Shown here piece by piece: positions 7,665-14,446 of a stretch of DNA of 64,000 nt. The DNA is taken from assembly GCF_004792295.1 (NCBI RefSeq), contig NZ_SRRY01000001.1, positions 3,355,501 through 3,419,500 of the forward strand, in the 5' to 3' direction. The position numbers and the translations under genes are program-made. Under the pieces are notes generated by a model. The model ran no database searches, was not told where the DNA came from, and was given only the letters and a program-made list of their open reading frames with translations. Positions within the stretch are counted from its first letter, which is position 1. Each line of letters starts with the position of its first letter. This DNA comes from Pseudoalteromonas sp. MEBiC 03607 (GTDB lineage Bacteria; Pseudomonadota; Gammaproteobacteria; Enterobacterales; Alteromonadaceae).

Positions 7665-8483
7665 CTAAGAAGCTAAAGGCTGTGTGAGCGCTTTGGCTGC
7701 TTGTTGCTGTGCATTAAATATTTCTTGTTTCGCAAACGTCAGTTCAACACCTTGAAAATGTTCATTGGCATATTCCAATGCACTATTCCAAGCGTTTGAA
7801 GCTTCCGCCCGCTCGATAAGCTTGTAAACAAGCCCTCGGGTTCGATCATCAACTTGCTCGGGTGGAATCACCGATGGCTCAACAACGTGTGTTGCTTGGC
7901 CTTCGATAATTCGCTCCGCTTCGTCTTGATCGAAAATTCCCACAAAGCCAAACGCAATGCGGGAACACTGGATCATGGATTTATGCCTTAGCATTCGCTT
8001 AGTGTGCGTCTGCCATGGACCATCTACACGGTAAGGGCCATTTTTGCCGTTACCTTCAAAAGGCGGTCGATAGACTTCATCCAGGTACTCAGTGATTTTG
8101 ACTGGATGCGAACGGTCGCGCCGGTAGATGATGCATTCCATCCATTCCGGGCATTCTTTCGCGCCATCCAGGGAGACTTTGTTTTCTGAAGTCTTAAACT
8201 CCATGCCATCAAACTGGTCGTGTTGATTAATGATGCGAGACCATCCATCGACACCTACCACTGGAATAATCCCAGCTTGTTTATCAGGGAACGCAAAAAT
8301 CTCTTTGGTGAAAGGGTTCAGGCCGTACTGATCTGCAACCACCAAGAGCGCCATCATCTGCTCATTGGTCGGTGCACTACCGTCACGTTGCTTGAATGCT
8401 GTTGCTTTTAGGGTATCGAACAGTTTGTTTGGGTCGACACTAAAGCGCTCAGCAAAGCGTTGGATTAGCTTTGGTTTTTCCAT
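7665..8483 (-). CDS. bet: Bet/RecT-family single-strand annealing protein, 272 aa
   Basis: The sequence matches the RecT/Bet group: LFDTLKATAFKQ, then MALLVVADQYGLNPFTKEIFAFPD, and GVDGWSRIINQHDQFDGMEF around residues 75-110, followed by the conserved RMLRHKSMIQCSRIAFGF. It anneals complementary single strands and works with Exo; the pair is lambda Red-like. The start is the ATG at 8483, within a GGAGTC-type SD hairpin; the longer reading starts at TTG. Ssb is encoded just upstream in the same operon. Confidence 0.9.
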   Translation of the reverse strand: MEKPKLIQRFAERFSVDPNKLFDTLKATAFKQRDGSAPTNEQMMALLVVADQYGLNPFTKEIFAFPDKQAGIIPVVGVDGWSRIINQHDQFDGMEFKTSENKVSLDGAKECPEWMECIIYRRDRSHPVKITEYLDEVYRPPFEGNGKNGPYRVDGPWQTHTKRMLRHKSMIQCSRIAFGFVGIFDQDEAERIIEGQATHVVEPSVIPPEQVDDRTRGLVYKLIERAEASNAWNSALEYANEHFQGVELTFAKQEIFNAQQQAAKALTQPLAS

Positions 8484-8562
8484 TATGGACTCCGACAATC
8501 AAAGTGGGAGTCTGCCCCTGACGGGAAAGTACTCCCGGCTGGGTTAAAGCGTTTTTGCTCGG
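8484..8562 (-). promoter_or_regulatory. SD-pairing leader of bet
   Basis: GACTCC/GGAGTC (8507-8512 and 8488-8493) pair across a 13-nt loop and enclose the SD of bet. Upstream is a CAGCCGGGA/TCCCGTCAG-type GC-rich stem. Confidence 0.65.
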
Positions 8563-8982
8563 TTAAAAATCTGGTTCAGGATAAGTTTGTGCCCAATGAG
8601 CTTGGGAGCTTGCATCATCCGCCGCTGATGGCTCAGATGTTTTGTTCACACTATCCAGAAGCAGAAACTCGTCCGCGTCCACTTCGGTCAATCGATGCTT
8701 AATACCATCTTTCTCCCATGAGCGAGTGCGCTGAGGCCCTTGAACAAAAAGCTTAGCTCCTTTTTGGATCAAATCTTTTGCCCTTAGCCCTAACTTAAAT
8801 CCACCACGATCTCGAAAAACGACCCGATGCCATTCCGTATGCTCTTTGAGCTCATTGGATTGACGGTCGCGCCATTTCTCAGAAGTGGCCAGCGAAATGC
8901 TGGTCACCAAATCACCTGATGGATAGGCTCGCGTCTCTGGCTCAGAGCCAACGTAGCCTATGAGTGTTACTTGGTTTTTCAT
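8563..8982 (-). CDS. ssb: Single-stranded DNA-binding protein, 139 aa
   Basis: An OB-fold SSB: MKNQVTLIGYVGSEPETR at the start, SISLATSEKWRD, then TEWHRVVFRDR, all in canonical order. The C-terminus is acidic and ends YPEPDF, comparable to the DDIPF-type tip that binds partner proteins. It protects ssDNA during conjugative entry and recombination. The gene starts 15 bases after the stop of the 108-aa gene with a plain AGGAG SD and no hairpin leader. It is shorter than chromosomal SSB (about 175 aa). Confidence 0.9.
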   Translation of the reverse strand: MKNQVTLIGYVGSEPETRAYPSGDLVTSISLATSEKWRDRQSNELKEHTEWHRVVFRDRGGFKLGLRAKDLIQKGAKLFVQGPQRTRSWEKDGIKHRLTEVDADEFLLLDSVNKTSEPSAADDASSQAHWAQTYPEPDF

Positions 8983-8997
8983 GATGTTCTCCTCGTC

Positions 8998-9324
8998 TTA
9001 GTTGAACTCTGTGCACACAGTCGCTTCTACCCGACTGGGCAAAGAAGACTGACGACGCAGATAGGTTGGTATTTCGAGTAAAGCCATGTCGTACTGATGT
9101 GGCTCTTTGTAATACGCAGATGTCAAACGGGGCATACCAGGAGCTTTAGGCACTGCCATTGGACGACGTTTTGATGTTGGTGTGAGCAATCGTTTGATTT
9201 GAATAAGTACAAATAGAAACGGGCGCACGCATTGACGAGCAAGCAATCGCAAAAGCGACCAGCTCAGTTTTGCAAGCAACATAATGCCTGCGACTTGGAT
9301 AATAAATCCGAAGATATATTCCAT
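8998..9324 (-). CDS. Small membrane-anchored protein, 108 aa, first gene of the recombination operon
   Basis: Residues 3-33 form a hydrophobic segment (IFGFIIQVAGIMLLAKLSWSLLRLLA), followed by an Arg-rich region (RPFLFVLIQIKRLLTPTSKRR) with a second possible amphipathic or membrane helix. The tail is soluble. No family recognised. It is the first gene after the divergent control region and is followed closely by ssb. Its leader has the strongest SD hairpin of the set, a perfect 11-bp pair. Confidence 0.6.
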   Translation of the reverse strand: MEYIFGFIIQVAGIMLLAKLSWSLLRLLARQCVRPFLFVLIQIKRLLTPTSKRRPMAVPKAPGMPRLTSAYYKEPHQYDMALLEIPTYLRRQSSLPSRVEATVCTEFN

Positions 9325-9400
9325 TGGTGACTCCTTAATTAGGTTGTGAAGGAGTCACCCCCAACAGGGGAAAACTCCCCCAGTTGGGTGGTGAAAAGGC
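9325..9400 (-). promoter_or_regulatory. SD-pairing leader of the 108-aa gene (perfect 11-bp hairpin)
   Basis: GGTGACTCCTT and AAGGAGTCACC (9349-9359 and 9326-9336) are perfect complements around a 12-nt loop. The 3' arm contains the full AAGGAG SD, so the ribosome site would be closed when the hairpin forms. A second stem (CCCAACtggGGGA / TCCCCtGTTGGG) lies upstream. Confidence 0.75.
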
Positions 9401-9691
9401 GAACCGCAAGGAACGCATGGTTGAGCATGTAAAAACATGCAGGCTATTTGTTTAAGGAGGCTAGCTACCTCTTAGTACCACTGAGAAAACTCAGCGGCGG
9501 GCTTCCTTTGAGCTCATGCTCTCAGGCGCAGATATCACTGAAACAGATCAGCAATATTTGATAGTCAGTGTAACCGTCTTATCCAGACAGGATAGTTAGA
9601 AAGATGCTCAATTCTTCCACCTAGCTGAAAGGCCATTACCTCACAGAGGATTAGGCTAGGGACTGATTATTGTCATATCAGGAGCAAACTT
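9401..9691. promoter_or_regulatory. Divergent control region between the recombination operon and the DUF1845-like gene
   Basis: The 291 bases between oppositely oriented genes must hold promoters for both. I see an ACTGAG/CTCAG dyad near 9480-9495, GCATG-type inverted repeats near 9415-9440 and a clear AGGAG SD before 9692. I cannot confidently place -35/-10 boxes. In SXT/R391 ICEs many such operons are activated by SetCD; I could not verify a SetCD box by eye. Confidence 0.4.
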
Positions 9692-10294
9692 ATGGCCCAA
9701 GCAAAACCCAATTACTCAAAACCCATCTTTGAACAATCATTCACAATTAACAGCTTACAGGCGCAACGTGTCGTTGACCGTGTTTTTAGGCGCACGGTCA
9801 GTGCGCTTTACGGAATCGATGTCATCCTACGCATCATTGGCGATGAGAACGAAATTGATGAAGTGGAACAGATCATTAGCCAGTTGATCGAGGATTGCGC
9901 TAAGGCGGTAGACAAAGAACAAGCTCGTTTGGACAAACTGATGGAGTCCAACGGCATCGATGAAGTACCTGACTACACCGACCCGATTACCTTCATCGCC
10001 AAAATCAGCTCGCCTCAGGTTGGCCAGTTTGTTGGCTTAGTGCGCAAACTCGATGCATTGATGATCTCAATGGACACCCTCTGGTTATCTAGCGTGCTTA
10101 GCAACAAGCAACGTGTTGATGGCAACTACGCATGGCAACAGCGCATCATCAAACTTGCTCGGCGCATTATTGATATCGAAATTCGTGCACGAAAATCAGC
10201 CCAAGCTAAGGGTAAAGAAGCAGAAGTTGAGCAAGCGGTGCCTTCAACCGATGACGATATCACTGAAGAGGAAACAGATACCCCCTCCAACTAG
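9692..10294 (+). CDS. DUF1845-like protein (AcaB-type putative regulator), 200 aa
   Basis: This is the only rightward gene in the left 9 kb besides the neighbouring nuclease. It is helical, with YGIDVILRIIGDENEIDEVEQIISQLIEDCAKAV in the first half and a charged Glu/Asp/Thr-rich tail. It resembles the DUF1845 family carried by SXT/R391 and IncC elements, whose IncC member AcaB is a reported transcriptional regulator. It sits at the s063 position of SXT, divergent from the recombination operon, consistent with a regulatory role. The family call is from general resemblance. Confidence 0.55.
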   Translation: MAQAKPNYSKPIFEQSFTINSLQAQRVVDRVFRRTVSALYGIDVILRIIGDENEIDEVEQIISQLIEDCAKAVDKEQARLDKLMESNGIDEVPDYTDPITFIAKISSPQVGQFVGLVRKLDALMISMDTLWLSSVLSNKQRVDGNYAWQQRIIKLARRIIDIEIRARKSAQAKGKEAEVEQAVPSTDDDITEEETDTPSN

Positions 10295-10316
10295 CCAGCT
10301 AGGCTCCCATCACACT

Positions 10317-10333
10317 GCCCCTCTTGAAGGGGC
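10317..10333 (+). terminator. Terminator-like hairpin after the DUF1845-like gene
   Basis: GCCCCT/AGGGGC form a short GC-rich stem 22 bases after the stop, followed by CTCTTCATCTTGCTGTATTTT. The U tract is weak, so termination efficiency is uncertain. Confidence 0.45.
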
Positions 10334-10402
10334 TCTTCATCTTGCTGTATTTTCTATCAAAATCATTAAAATGAATTTAACTGTCATTTTTGGCCAATTT
10401 AC

Positions 10403-11077
10403 ATGAATAGAACTAATTTTCTCGTTACCTTCTTAATAGCGTTGTTCGCTATCCCTGCATTTGCAGAACACCCAACATCGTTCAGCCAGGCAAAACGATT
10501 TGCCCGAGAAATTTACCAAGACAACCAGAGTACGTTTTACTGTGGATGTAGCTATAACAATGATGGTGCGATTGATGCTGCATCTTGCGGATATGAACCA
10601 AGGAAGCAACCGAAACGAGGAGAACGCTTAGAGTGGGAGCACGTTGTCTCAGCTTGGGAAATTGGCCATCAACGCCAATGCTGGCAAAATGGTGGTCGTC
10701 GGAACTGTGAAAAGAATGATGCTGAGTTTTCTAAAATGGTGTCGGATCTCCATAACCTTGTACCATCTGTAGGAGAACTCAATGGGGATAGATCAAATTT
10801 TCGATTTGGCATGTTTCCGAATGAACCAAGAGCCTATGGTCTATGTGATTTCGAAGTTTATTTCAAAGACCGTCGAGCAGAACCACCAGCTAACCGTCAG
10901 GGTGATATTGCTAGAATTTATTTCTACATGCTAGATCAATACGGCCTAAGACTAAGCAGGCAACAAACTCAGCTTTTTGAAGCTTGGTCAAGAATGGACC
11001 CTGTTGATGAATGGGAAATTACACGAGACAATCGAATTAAAGCCTTACAAGGCAATAAAAACCACCATATAAAATAG
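10403..11077 (+). CDS. Periplasmic or secreted endonuclease I (EndA/Vvn type), 224 aa
   Basis: A signal peptide (MNRTNFLVTFLIALFAIPAFA) with an AFA/E cleavage site precedes the Endonuclease I fold. EWEHVVSAW carries the catalytic His of the His-Me finger, followed by DLHNLVPSVGELNGDRSNFRFGM. Cysteine pairs such as FYCGC and CWQNGGRRNCE fit a periplasmic, disulfide-bonded nuclease like Vvn, Dns or EndA. These enzymes degrade incoming or extracellular DNA non-specifically. It lies in hotspot 4 and is closed by a strong hairpin at 11088-11110. A nuclease on an ICE could block competing transformation. Confidence 0.85.
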   Translation: MNRTNFLVTFLIALFAIPAFAEHPTSFSQAKRFAREIYQDNQSTFYCGCSYNNDGAIDAASCGYEPRKQPKRGERLEWEHVVSAWEIGHQRQCWQNGGRRNCEKNDAEFSKMVSDLHNLVPSVGELNGDRSNFRFGMFPNEPRAYGLCDFEVYFKDRRAEPPANRQGDIARIYFYMLDQYGLRLSRQQTQLFEAWSRMDPVDEWEITRDNRIKALQGNKNHHIK

Positions 11078-11087
11078 ATAATAAAAT

Positions 11088-11110
11088 AATAGGGGCAGTA
11101 TGCCCCTATT
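11088..11110. terminator. Bidirectional terminator between the endonuclease and the 172-aa gene
   Basis: AATAGGGGC (11088-11096) and GCCCCTATT (11102-11110) are perfect 9-bp complements with a 5-nt loop. A T-rich run follows on the + strand and an A-rich run precedes it, so it can end transcription from both converging genes. Confidence 0.8.
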
Positions 11111-11135
11111 TTAGATCCCACCAATTAAACTGTAT

Positions 11136-11654
11136 TTATTTTGAAATCTCACTTTGCAACTTAGCTATGAATGGATCTATGGATCTATCGTATTCATTGT
11201 AGTGATCAATGCCCGCCATTGAACCATATTCATCGTCAGCTTTTTTTGCAACATTGTTGACCTCCGAGTTTAAATCTGTGAAAACCAACAACGAACCATC
11301 AACTTCCTCAAAACTCTCACTATAAGTAGGATTTAACAACCTTACAGTGCTAGACAAATTACCTAAAGCCGCATTAAAACCGGAAACGTCTAAGATCGCA
11401 TCGGCTTTACTTGAGCCATCCAACTTAACAAGTTCAGACTCTCTATCGCTAAAAGCCTTTGATATTAGCGACTTCCTATTCTCAAGTATTGCTTCTCGTA
11501 TGAGTTTTTTCCTTAACTTTGTACGAGTAGACTTCGCAGAAGATAGTGTACTACTTGAACTTGAGCTATATGATGGCTCATCATCTTCAGTAACAGCATC
11601 ATATATTTTTTTTGCCCCCCATATAACAAGAGGAGCAGCGAACCACCAAGCCAT
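11136..11654 (-). CDS. Unknown protein with N-terminal membrane segment, 172 aa (third gene of the dynamin-like operon)
   Basis: It starts MAWWFAAPLVIWGAKKIYDAV, a short hydrophobic or amphipathic membrane anchor, followed by a Ser-rich linker (PSYSSSSSSTLSSAKS), a basic stretch (RTKLRKKLIREAI) and a soluble domain with no recognised family. It starts 19 bases after the GTPase stop in the same orientation and ends at the shared terminator. The whole operon is AT-rich compared with the flanking ICE genes, a sign of separate acquisition. A membrane-tethered partner or effector of the GTPase is a reasonable inference. Confidence 0.6.
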   Translation of the reverse strand: MAWWFAAPLVIWGAKKIYDAVTEDDEPSYSSSSSSTLSSAKSTRTKLRKKLIREAILENRKSLISKAFSDRESELVKLDGSSKADAILDVSGFNAALGNLSSTVRLLNPTYSESFEEVDGSLLVFTDLNSEVNNVAKKADDEYGSMAGIDHYNEYDRSIDPFIAKLQSEISK

Positions 11655-11673
11655 AAATACCTCCCATCAAGAG

Positions 11674-13947
11674 TTAGTCGCTAGACTTAAGAATTAATAA
11701 CGTGTCATCGATAAGTGAGACACATACATCAACTTCATCAATATCATATTCAACTTTCGCATCAGCCTTTAAATTTTCAATATATTCATCAGTTTTGATG
11801 ATTAGCTCATCCAAACCAGCTTTGATTGCCTTAGATGTACTATTCCAATACTCAGTTACAGCTTTCTCTATGTCATCAAACACCGACTCTTTACGAATTG
11901 CTTCTGCGGCTTTTTTTGCGAGTGATTTTTGCCAACTACCACCAGCTAGTCGATATATTATGTAACCAATTGCCGCAGCAAGAGCAATACCTATGGTAAT
12001 AGGACCACCGATGGCTGCAACGAATGAAGTTACTGTAGTAACACTTCCAACCAACCCTAAAGACACTAATACTCCAGCTGCCTTTCCAACTAAAATATAT
12101 GCACCTAAATTACTTGCTATAGTCGATACATATAATGCCATAGCTCCAAGACTTCCTAATCCCGCAAGACCTCCAACAAAAGCCGCTCTCGAGTTAAATT
12201 CACTAAACTCTGCACCCAATCCAGATATTTGGGTATCAATTCCTGTAGTTGAGATTGTGGGGGCAGCTTCCTGCCATCTCAGCAACAAAGAATCTAATTC
12301 CGTCGATACGGCTTTACCACTAGTCTTTAATGTGCTTTCTAATTTTGTAGTCAAAAGCTGACCAATATAATTGCCTAACTCAGATTGAGCCTCTTTCTTG
12401 TCCGAATAGGTGTCATTGATAAGCTCTTCGAGACCTTCAACAGAAGTGTTGTATTTGTAATAGGTACTCATAACATCCAAGTCGTGTTTTTTGTGGCTAT
12501 TACATGATTCAATGAGAGAGTTAAAATCTTTTATCAACTGAGTAGACAACTCACGAAATCGCGCATCCTTCTCGTTGACCTCCTTAATTCTTTCGAAAGT
12601 CTCCGATTTCTTGTTTTTTAGATTTTCAATCTCACTCAATAGCATATTTTCGATATTCTTTAGAATATTAGAAATATACTTATCTACTATTGATGCTTGG
12701 TTCAAAGTTAGAGACGAAGCCATTTCGGTGATTTTTCGCAATGTATCACTACGATAGTCATTATTTTCACGCCAAAATGGTTGAACTCGTGCTGTTAGTT
12801 CTGAACTTTCTGGTAATTGCGTAATAAATCCATCTTCCATCCATGATGAAAATATTAAATTATCTAGTTGCTTCTTAATTCTCTTGAAGGTTACACGACC
12901 TACAGCTTCCACATCATCCTTGCTTATTTCAGAGTGACAATGAGACTGAATGAACATTAAATGATCAAGTGGTTTCTCCTTATCCACTGGTGGTCTCTGC
13001 CTGATGATATTTGATGCAAACCCTAAATCACTATCTTTGAAAAAACCCGTATGATTTGAAACAAAAACCACACCATCAGCAAGTTCTACACCACCGAGAG
13101 CCTTCTCAGTATCAGACTCATCTGAACCGTTAAGATCCCCAGGGGTATCCAACAACCAAACCGAACGAAGTATCTCGGAATCTGAAAAAACAATTGCGAT
13201 ATAAGCCTCATTTAATACATCATCTTCATGATTGTGTACTCCTAATCTATCCAATATTTCTGAACCACCTTGTTCAATTAAATATTTTTCGACATCAACT
13301 GGTGAATGAACCATATGCGGCTTAAAGCCCTTCTTAAACACAGCCACATTTCCTGAAATTGTTTCAGGCTTATCTGATTCGTGCATAAGAAGATTAACAA
13401 CACATGTTGCTGGTTGGTATTTGGTCGGGAGCAATGACTGATTGATAACAGTGTTAATCAGTGTTGACTTACCTGCATCAAAATGACCAAAACATCCAAT
13501 TACAGGCTTTCTATTAAGTCCATCTACTACAGCCTCAAGCTGTTCAACCTTACTTTTAAGCCCTATTGAATCGATATACTCATGATTGTAGCAATCGATA
13601 CTATCTTTCACTGATGAAATAAGCGACTTCGCTGCCTCTACCTTAATTTTGATAGTTTGCTCACCAACTTCTGACATAATGTAATCATCCTCTTTATAAG
13701 TGTATTCCGTTAAAATTTCATAATACTTGCTTGGCTGAATCCCAACAGCTGATAAATACCCAGCAATCTTAATTGCATCAGCATTCATTGGTTGACTTTC
13801 AATTCTTGAAACAGCCCGTTGATCCAGTGTTCTTCCAATTCCAAAAACCTCAGACCTTGCAGCAACATCACTTTGGGACAAACCCGCATTTTCTCGGCTT
13901 GAAATTAAGAAAGTTCTTAAACGCTCATTTAGTTCATCGTGTTTCAT
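11674..13947 (-). CDS. HTH-dynamin-like GTPase with membrane hairpin, 757 aa
   Basis: Three parts are visible. Residues 5-75 form an XRE-type HTH (SSRENAGLSQSDVAAR then QRAVSRIES). Residues 145-400 are a dynamin/GTPase domain: G1 P-loop GHFDAGKS at 154-161, G3 LLDTPGD about 265-271, and a region without a clear NKxD. After long helical and coiled-coil stretches (400-590), residues about 595-685 are strongly hydrophobic with Gly/Ala, a membrane hairpin as in bacterial dynamin-like proteins. An HTH fused to a dynamin is unusual and suggests the protein represses its own promoter through the operator at 14215-14290. Bacterial dynamins remodel membranes, and some protect against phages; a defence role here is an inference. 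Confidence 0.75.
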   Translation of the reverse strand: MKHDELNERLRTFLISSRENAGLSQSDVAARSEVFGIGRTLDQRAVSRIESQPMNADAIKIAGYLSAVGIQPSKYYEILTEYTYKEDDYIMSEVGEQTIKIKVEAAKSLISSVKDSIDCYNHEYIDSIGLKSKVEQLEAVVDGLNRKPVIGCFGHFDAGKSTLINTVINQSLLPTKYQPATCVVNLLMHESDKPETISGNVAVFKKGFKPHMVHSPVDVEKYLIEQGGSEILDRLGVHNHEDDVLNEAYIAIVFSDSEILRSVWLLDTPGDLNGSDESDTEKALGGVELADGVVFVSNHTGFFKDSDLGFASNIIRQRPPVDKEKPLDHLMFIQSHCHSEISKDDVEAVGRVTFKRIKKQLDNLIFSSWMEDGFITQLPESSELTARVQPFWRENNDYRSDTLRKITEMASSLTLNQASIVDKYISNILKNIENMLLSEIENLKNKKSETFERIKEVNEKDARFRELSTQLIKDFNSLIESCNSHKKHDLDVMSTYYKYNTSVEGLEELINDTYSDKKEAQSELGNYIGQLLTTKLESTLKTSGKAVSTELDSLLLRWQEAAPTISTTGIDTQISGLGAEFSEFNSRAAFVGGLAGLGSLGAMALYVSTIASNLGAYILVGKAAGVLVSLGLVGSVTTVTSFVAAIGGPITIGIALAAAIGYIIYRLAGGSWQKSLAKKAAEAIRKESVFDDIEKAVTEYWNSTSKAIKAGLDELIIKTDEYIENLKADAKVEYDIDEVDVCVSLIDDTLLILKSSD

Positions 13948-13956
13948 TTTTGAGAC

Positions 13957-14205
13957 CTATGATTTCAGCCACTTGTATATACCGTAAGTTCCAGCACCAA
14001 TCGCCAATGGAGCTGCCGCAGTAATTGCAAGCCCGGCAACCATTCCACCACCAACTACACCACCTATGGCGGCAAGACCGGAAGTGACACCAGCAGCGCT
14101 TAAACCTGCAACGGAACCTACCGCTGATACGGCACCAATTGAACCACCTACACCGCCGAGGCCACCAACAGCACCAGCGACTTTCGATTTATCTTCCATT
14201 TCCAT
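13957..14205 (-). CDS. Gly/Ala-rich hydrophobic membrane protein, 82 aa (first gene of the dynamin-like operon)
   Basis: After a charged start (MEMEDKSK) nearly the entire protein is Gly, Ala, Val and Ser, with two hydrophobic stretches, and ends GTYGIYKWLKS. The composition resembles the hydrophobic hairpin of the GTPase encoded next (gap 9 bases), as if it could co-insert with it. It also resembles pore-forming or bacteriocin-like peptides. Either the ATG at 14205 or the one at 14199 could be used; neither has a strong SD. The promoter lies directly upstream. Confidence 0.6.
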   Translation of the reverse strand: MEMEDKSKVAGAVGGLGGVGGSIGAVSAVGSVAGLSAAGVTSGLAAIGGVVGGGMVAGLAITAAAPLAIGAGTYGIYKWLKS

Positions 14206-14214
14206 ACCAACATC

Positions 14215-14290
14215 TAGACAAATATGACTAACACAACAACAATTTAGACAATTAAGTCTAACATGTCAACACATCAGACCTATTTGTCTA
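14215..14290 (-). promoter_or_regulatory. Promoter with concentric palindromic operator of the dynamin-like operon
   Basis: Leftward promoter: -35 TTGACA (14269-14264), a 17-base spacer, -10 TAAATT (14246-14241). The spacer is overlapped by TAGACAATTAAGTCTA (14245-14260). Flanking it at equal distances are TAGACAAATA (14215-14224) and TATTTGTCTA (14281-14290), exact reverse complements. Both repeats share one centre, 14252.5, and half-sites are spaced 30 bp. This is a classic repressor layout; the HTH of the operon's GTPase is the obvious candidate ligand. Confidence 0.75.
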
Positions 14291-14404
14291 AATTTTTTAC
14301 GTGAAATGTAAATTGAGAACTGTACAGCTCAGCACGCAAGGAATACAAATACCAAGGTTGGGTAATGCTTTCTCAGAAGTTCAATGGTTATTTCATATCG
14401 ATAT

Positions 14405-14431
14405 AGAAGGCTTTGCATCACAAAGCCTTCT
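14405..14431. terminator. Perfect 11-bp hairpin between traN and the dynamin-like operon
   Basis: AGAAGGCTTTG and CAAAGCCTTCT (arms 14405-14415 and 14421-14431, loop 5 nt) lie 16 bases after the traN stop. No clear U tract follows on the minus strand, so it may act as an mRNA 3' end or a Rho-type barrier rather than a textbook intrinsic terminator. Confidence 0.55.
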
Positions 14432-14446
14432 GTTCTAAGAGTGCAC

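Noticed and set aside
9401-9691. SetCD activator box
   Set aside because: I could not match a consensus by eye with confidence, so no site was called.
13773-14024. Rightward 83-aa frame at the dynamin gene start
   Set aside because: Antisense to the HTH region and to the 82-aa gene; composition is that of a shadow frame.
14405-14431. Insertion-sequence inverted repeat
   Set aside because: The perfect 11-bp arms are only five bases apart, so it is a hairpin at an mRNA end rather than the ends of an element.
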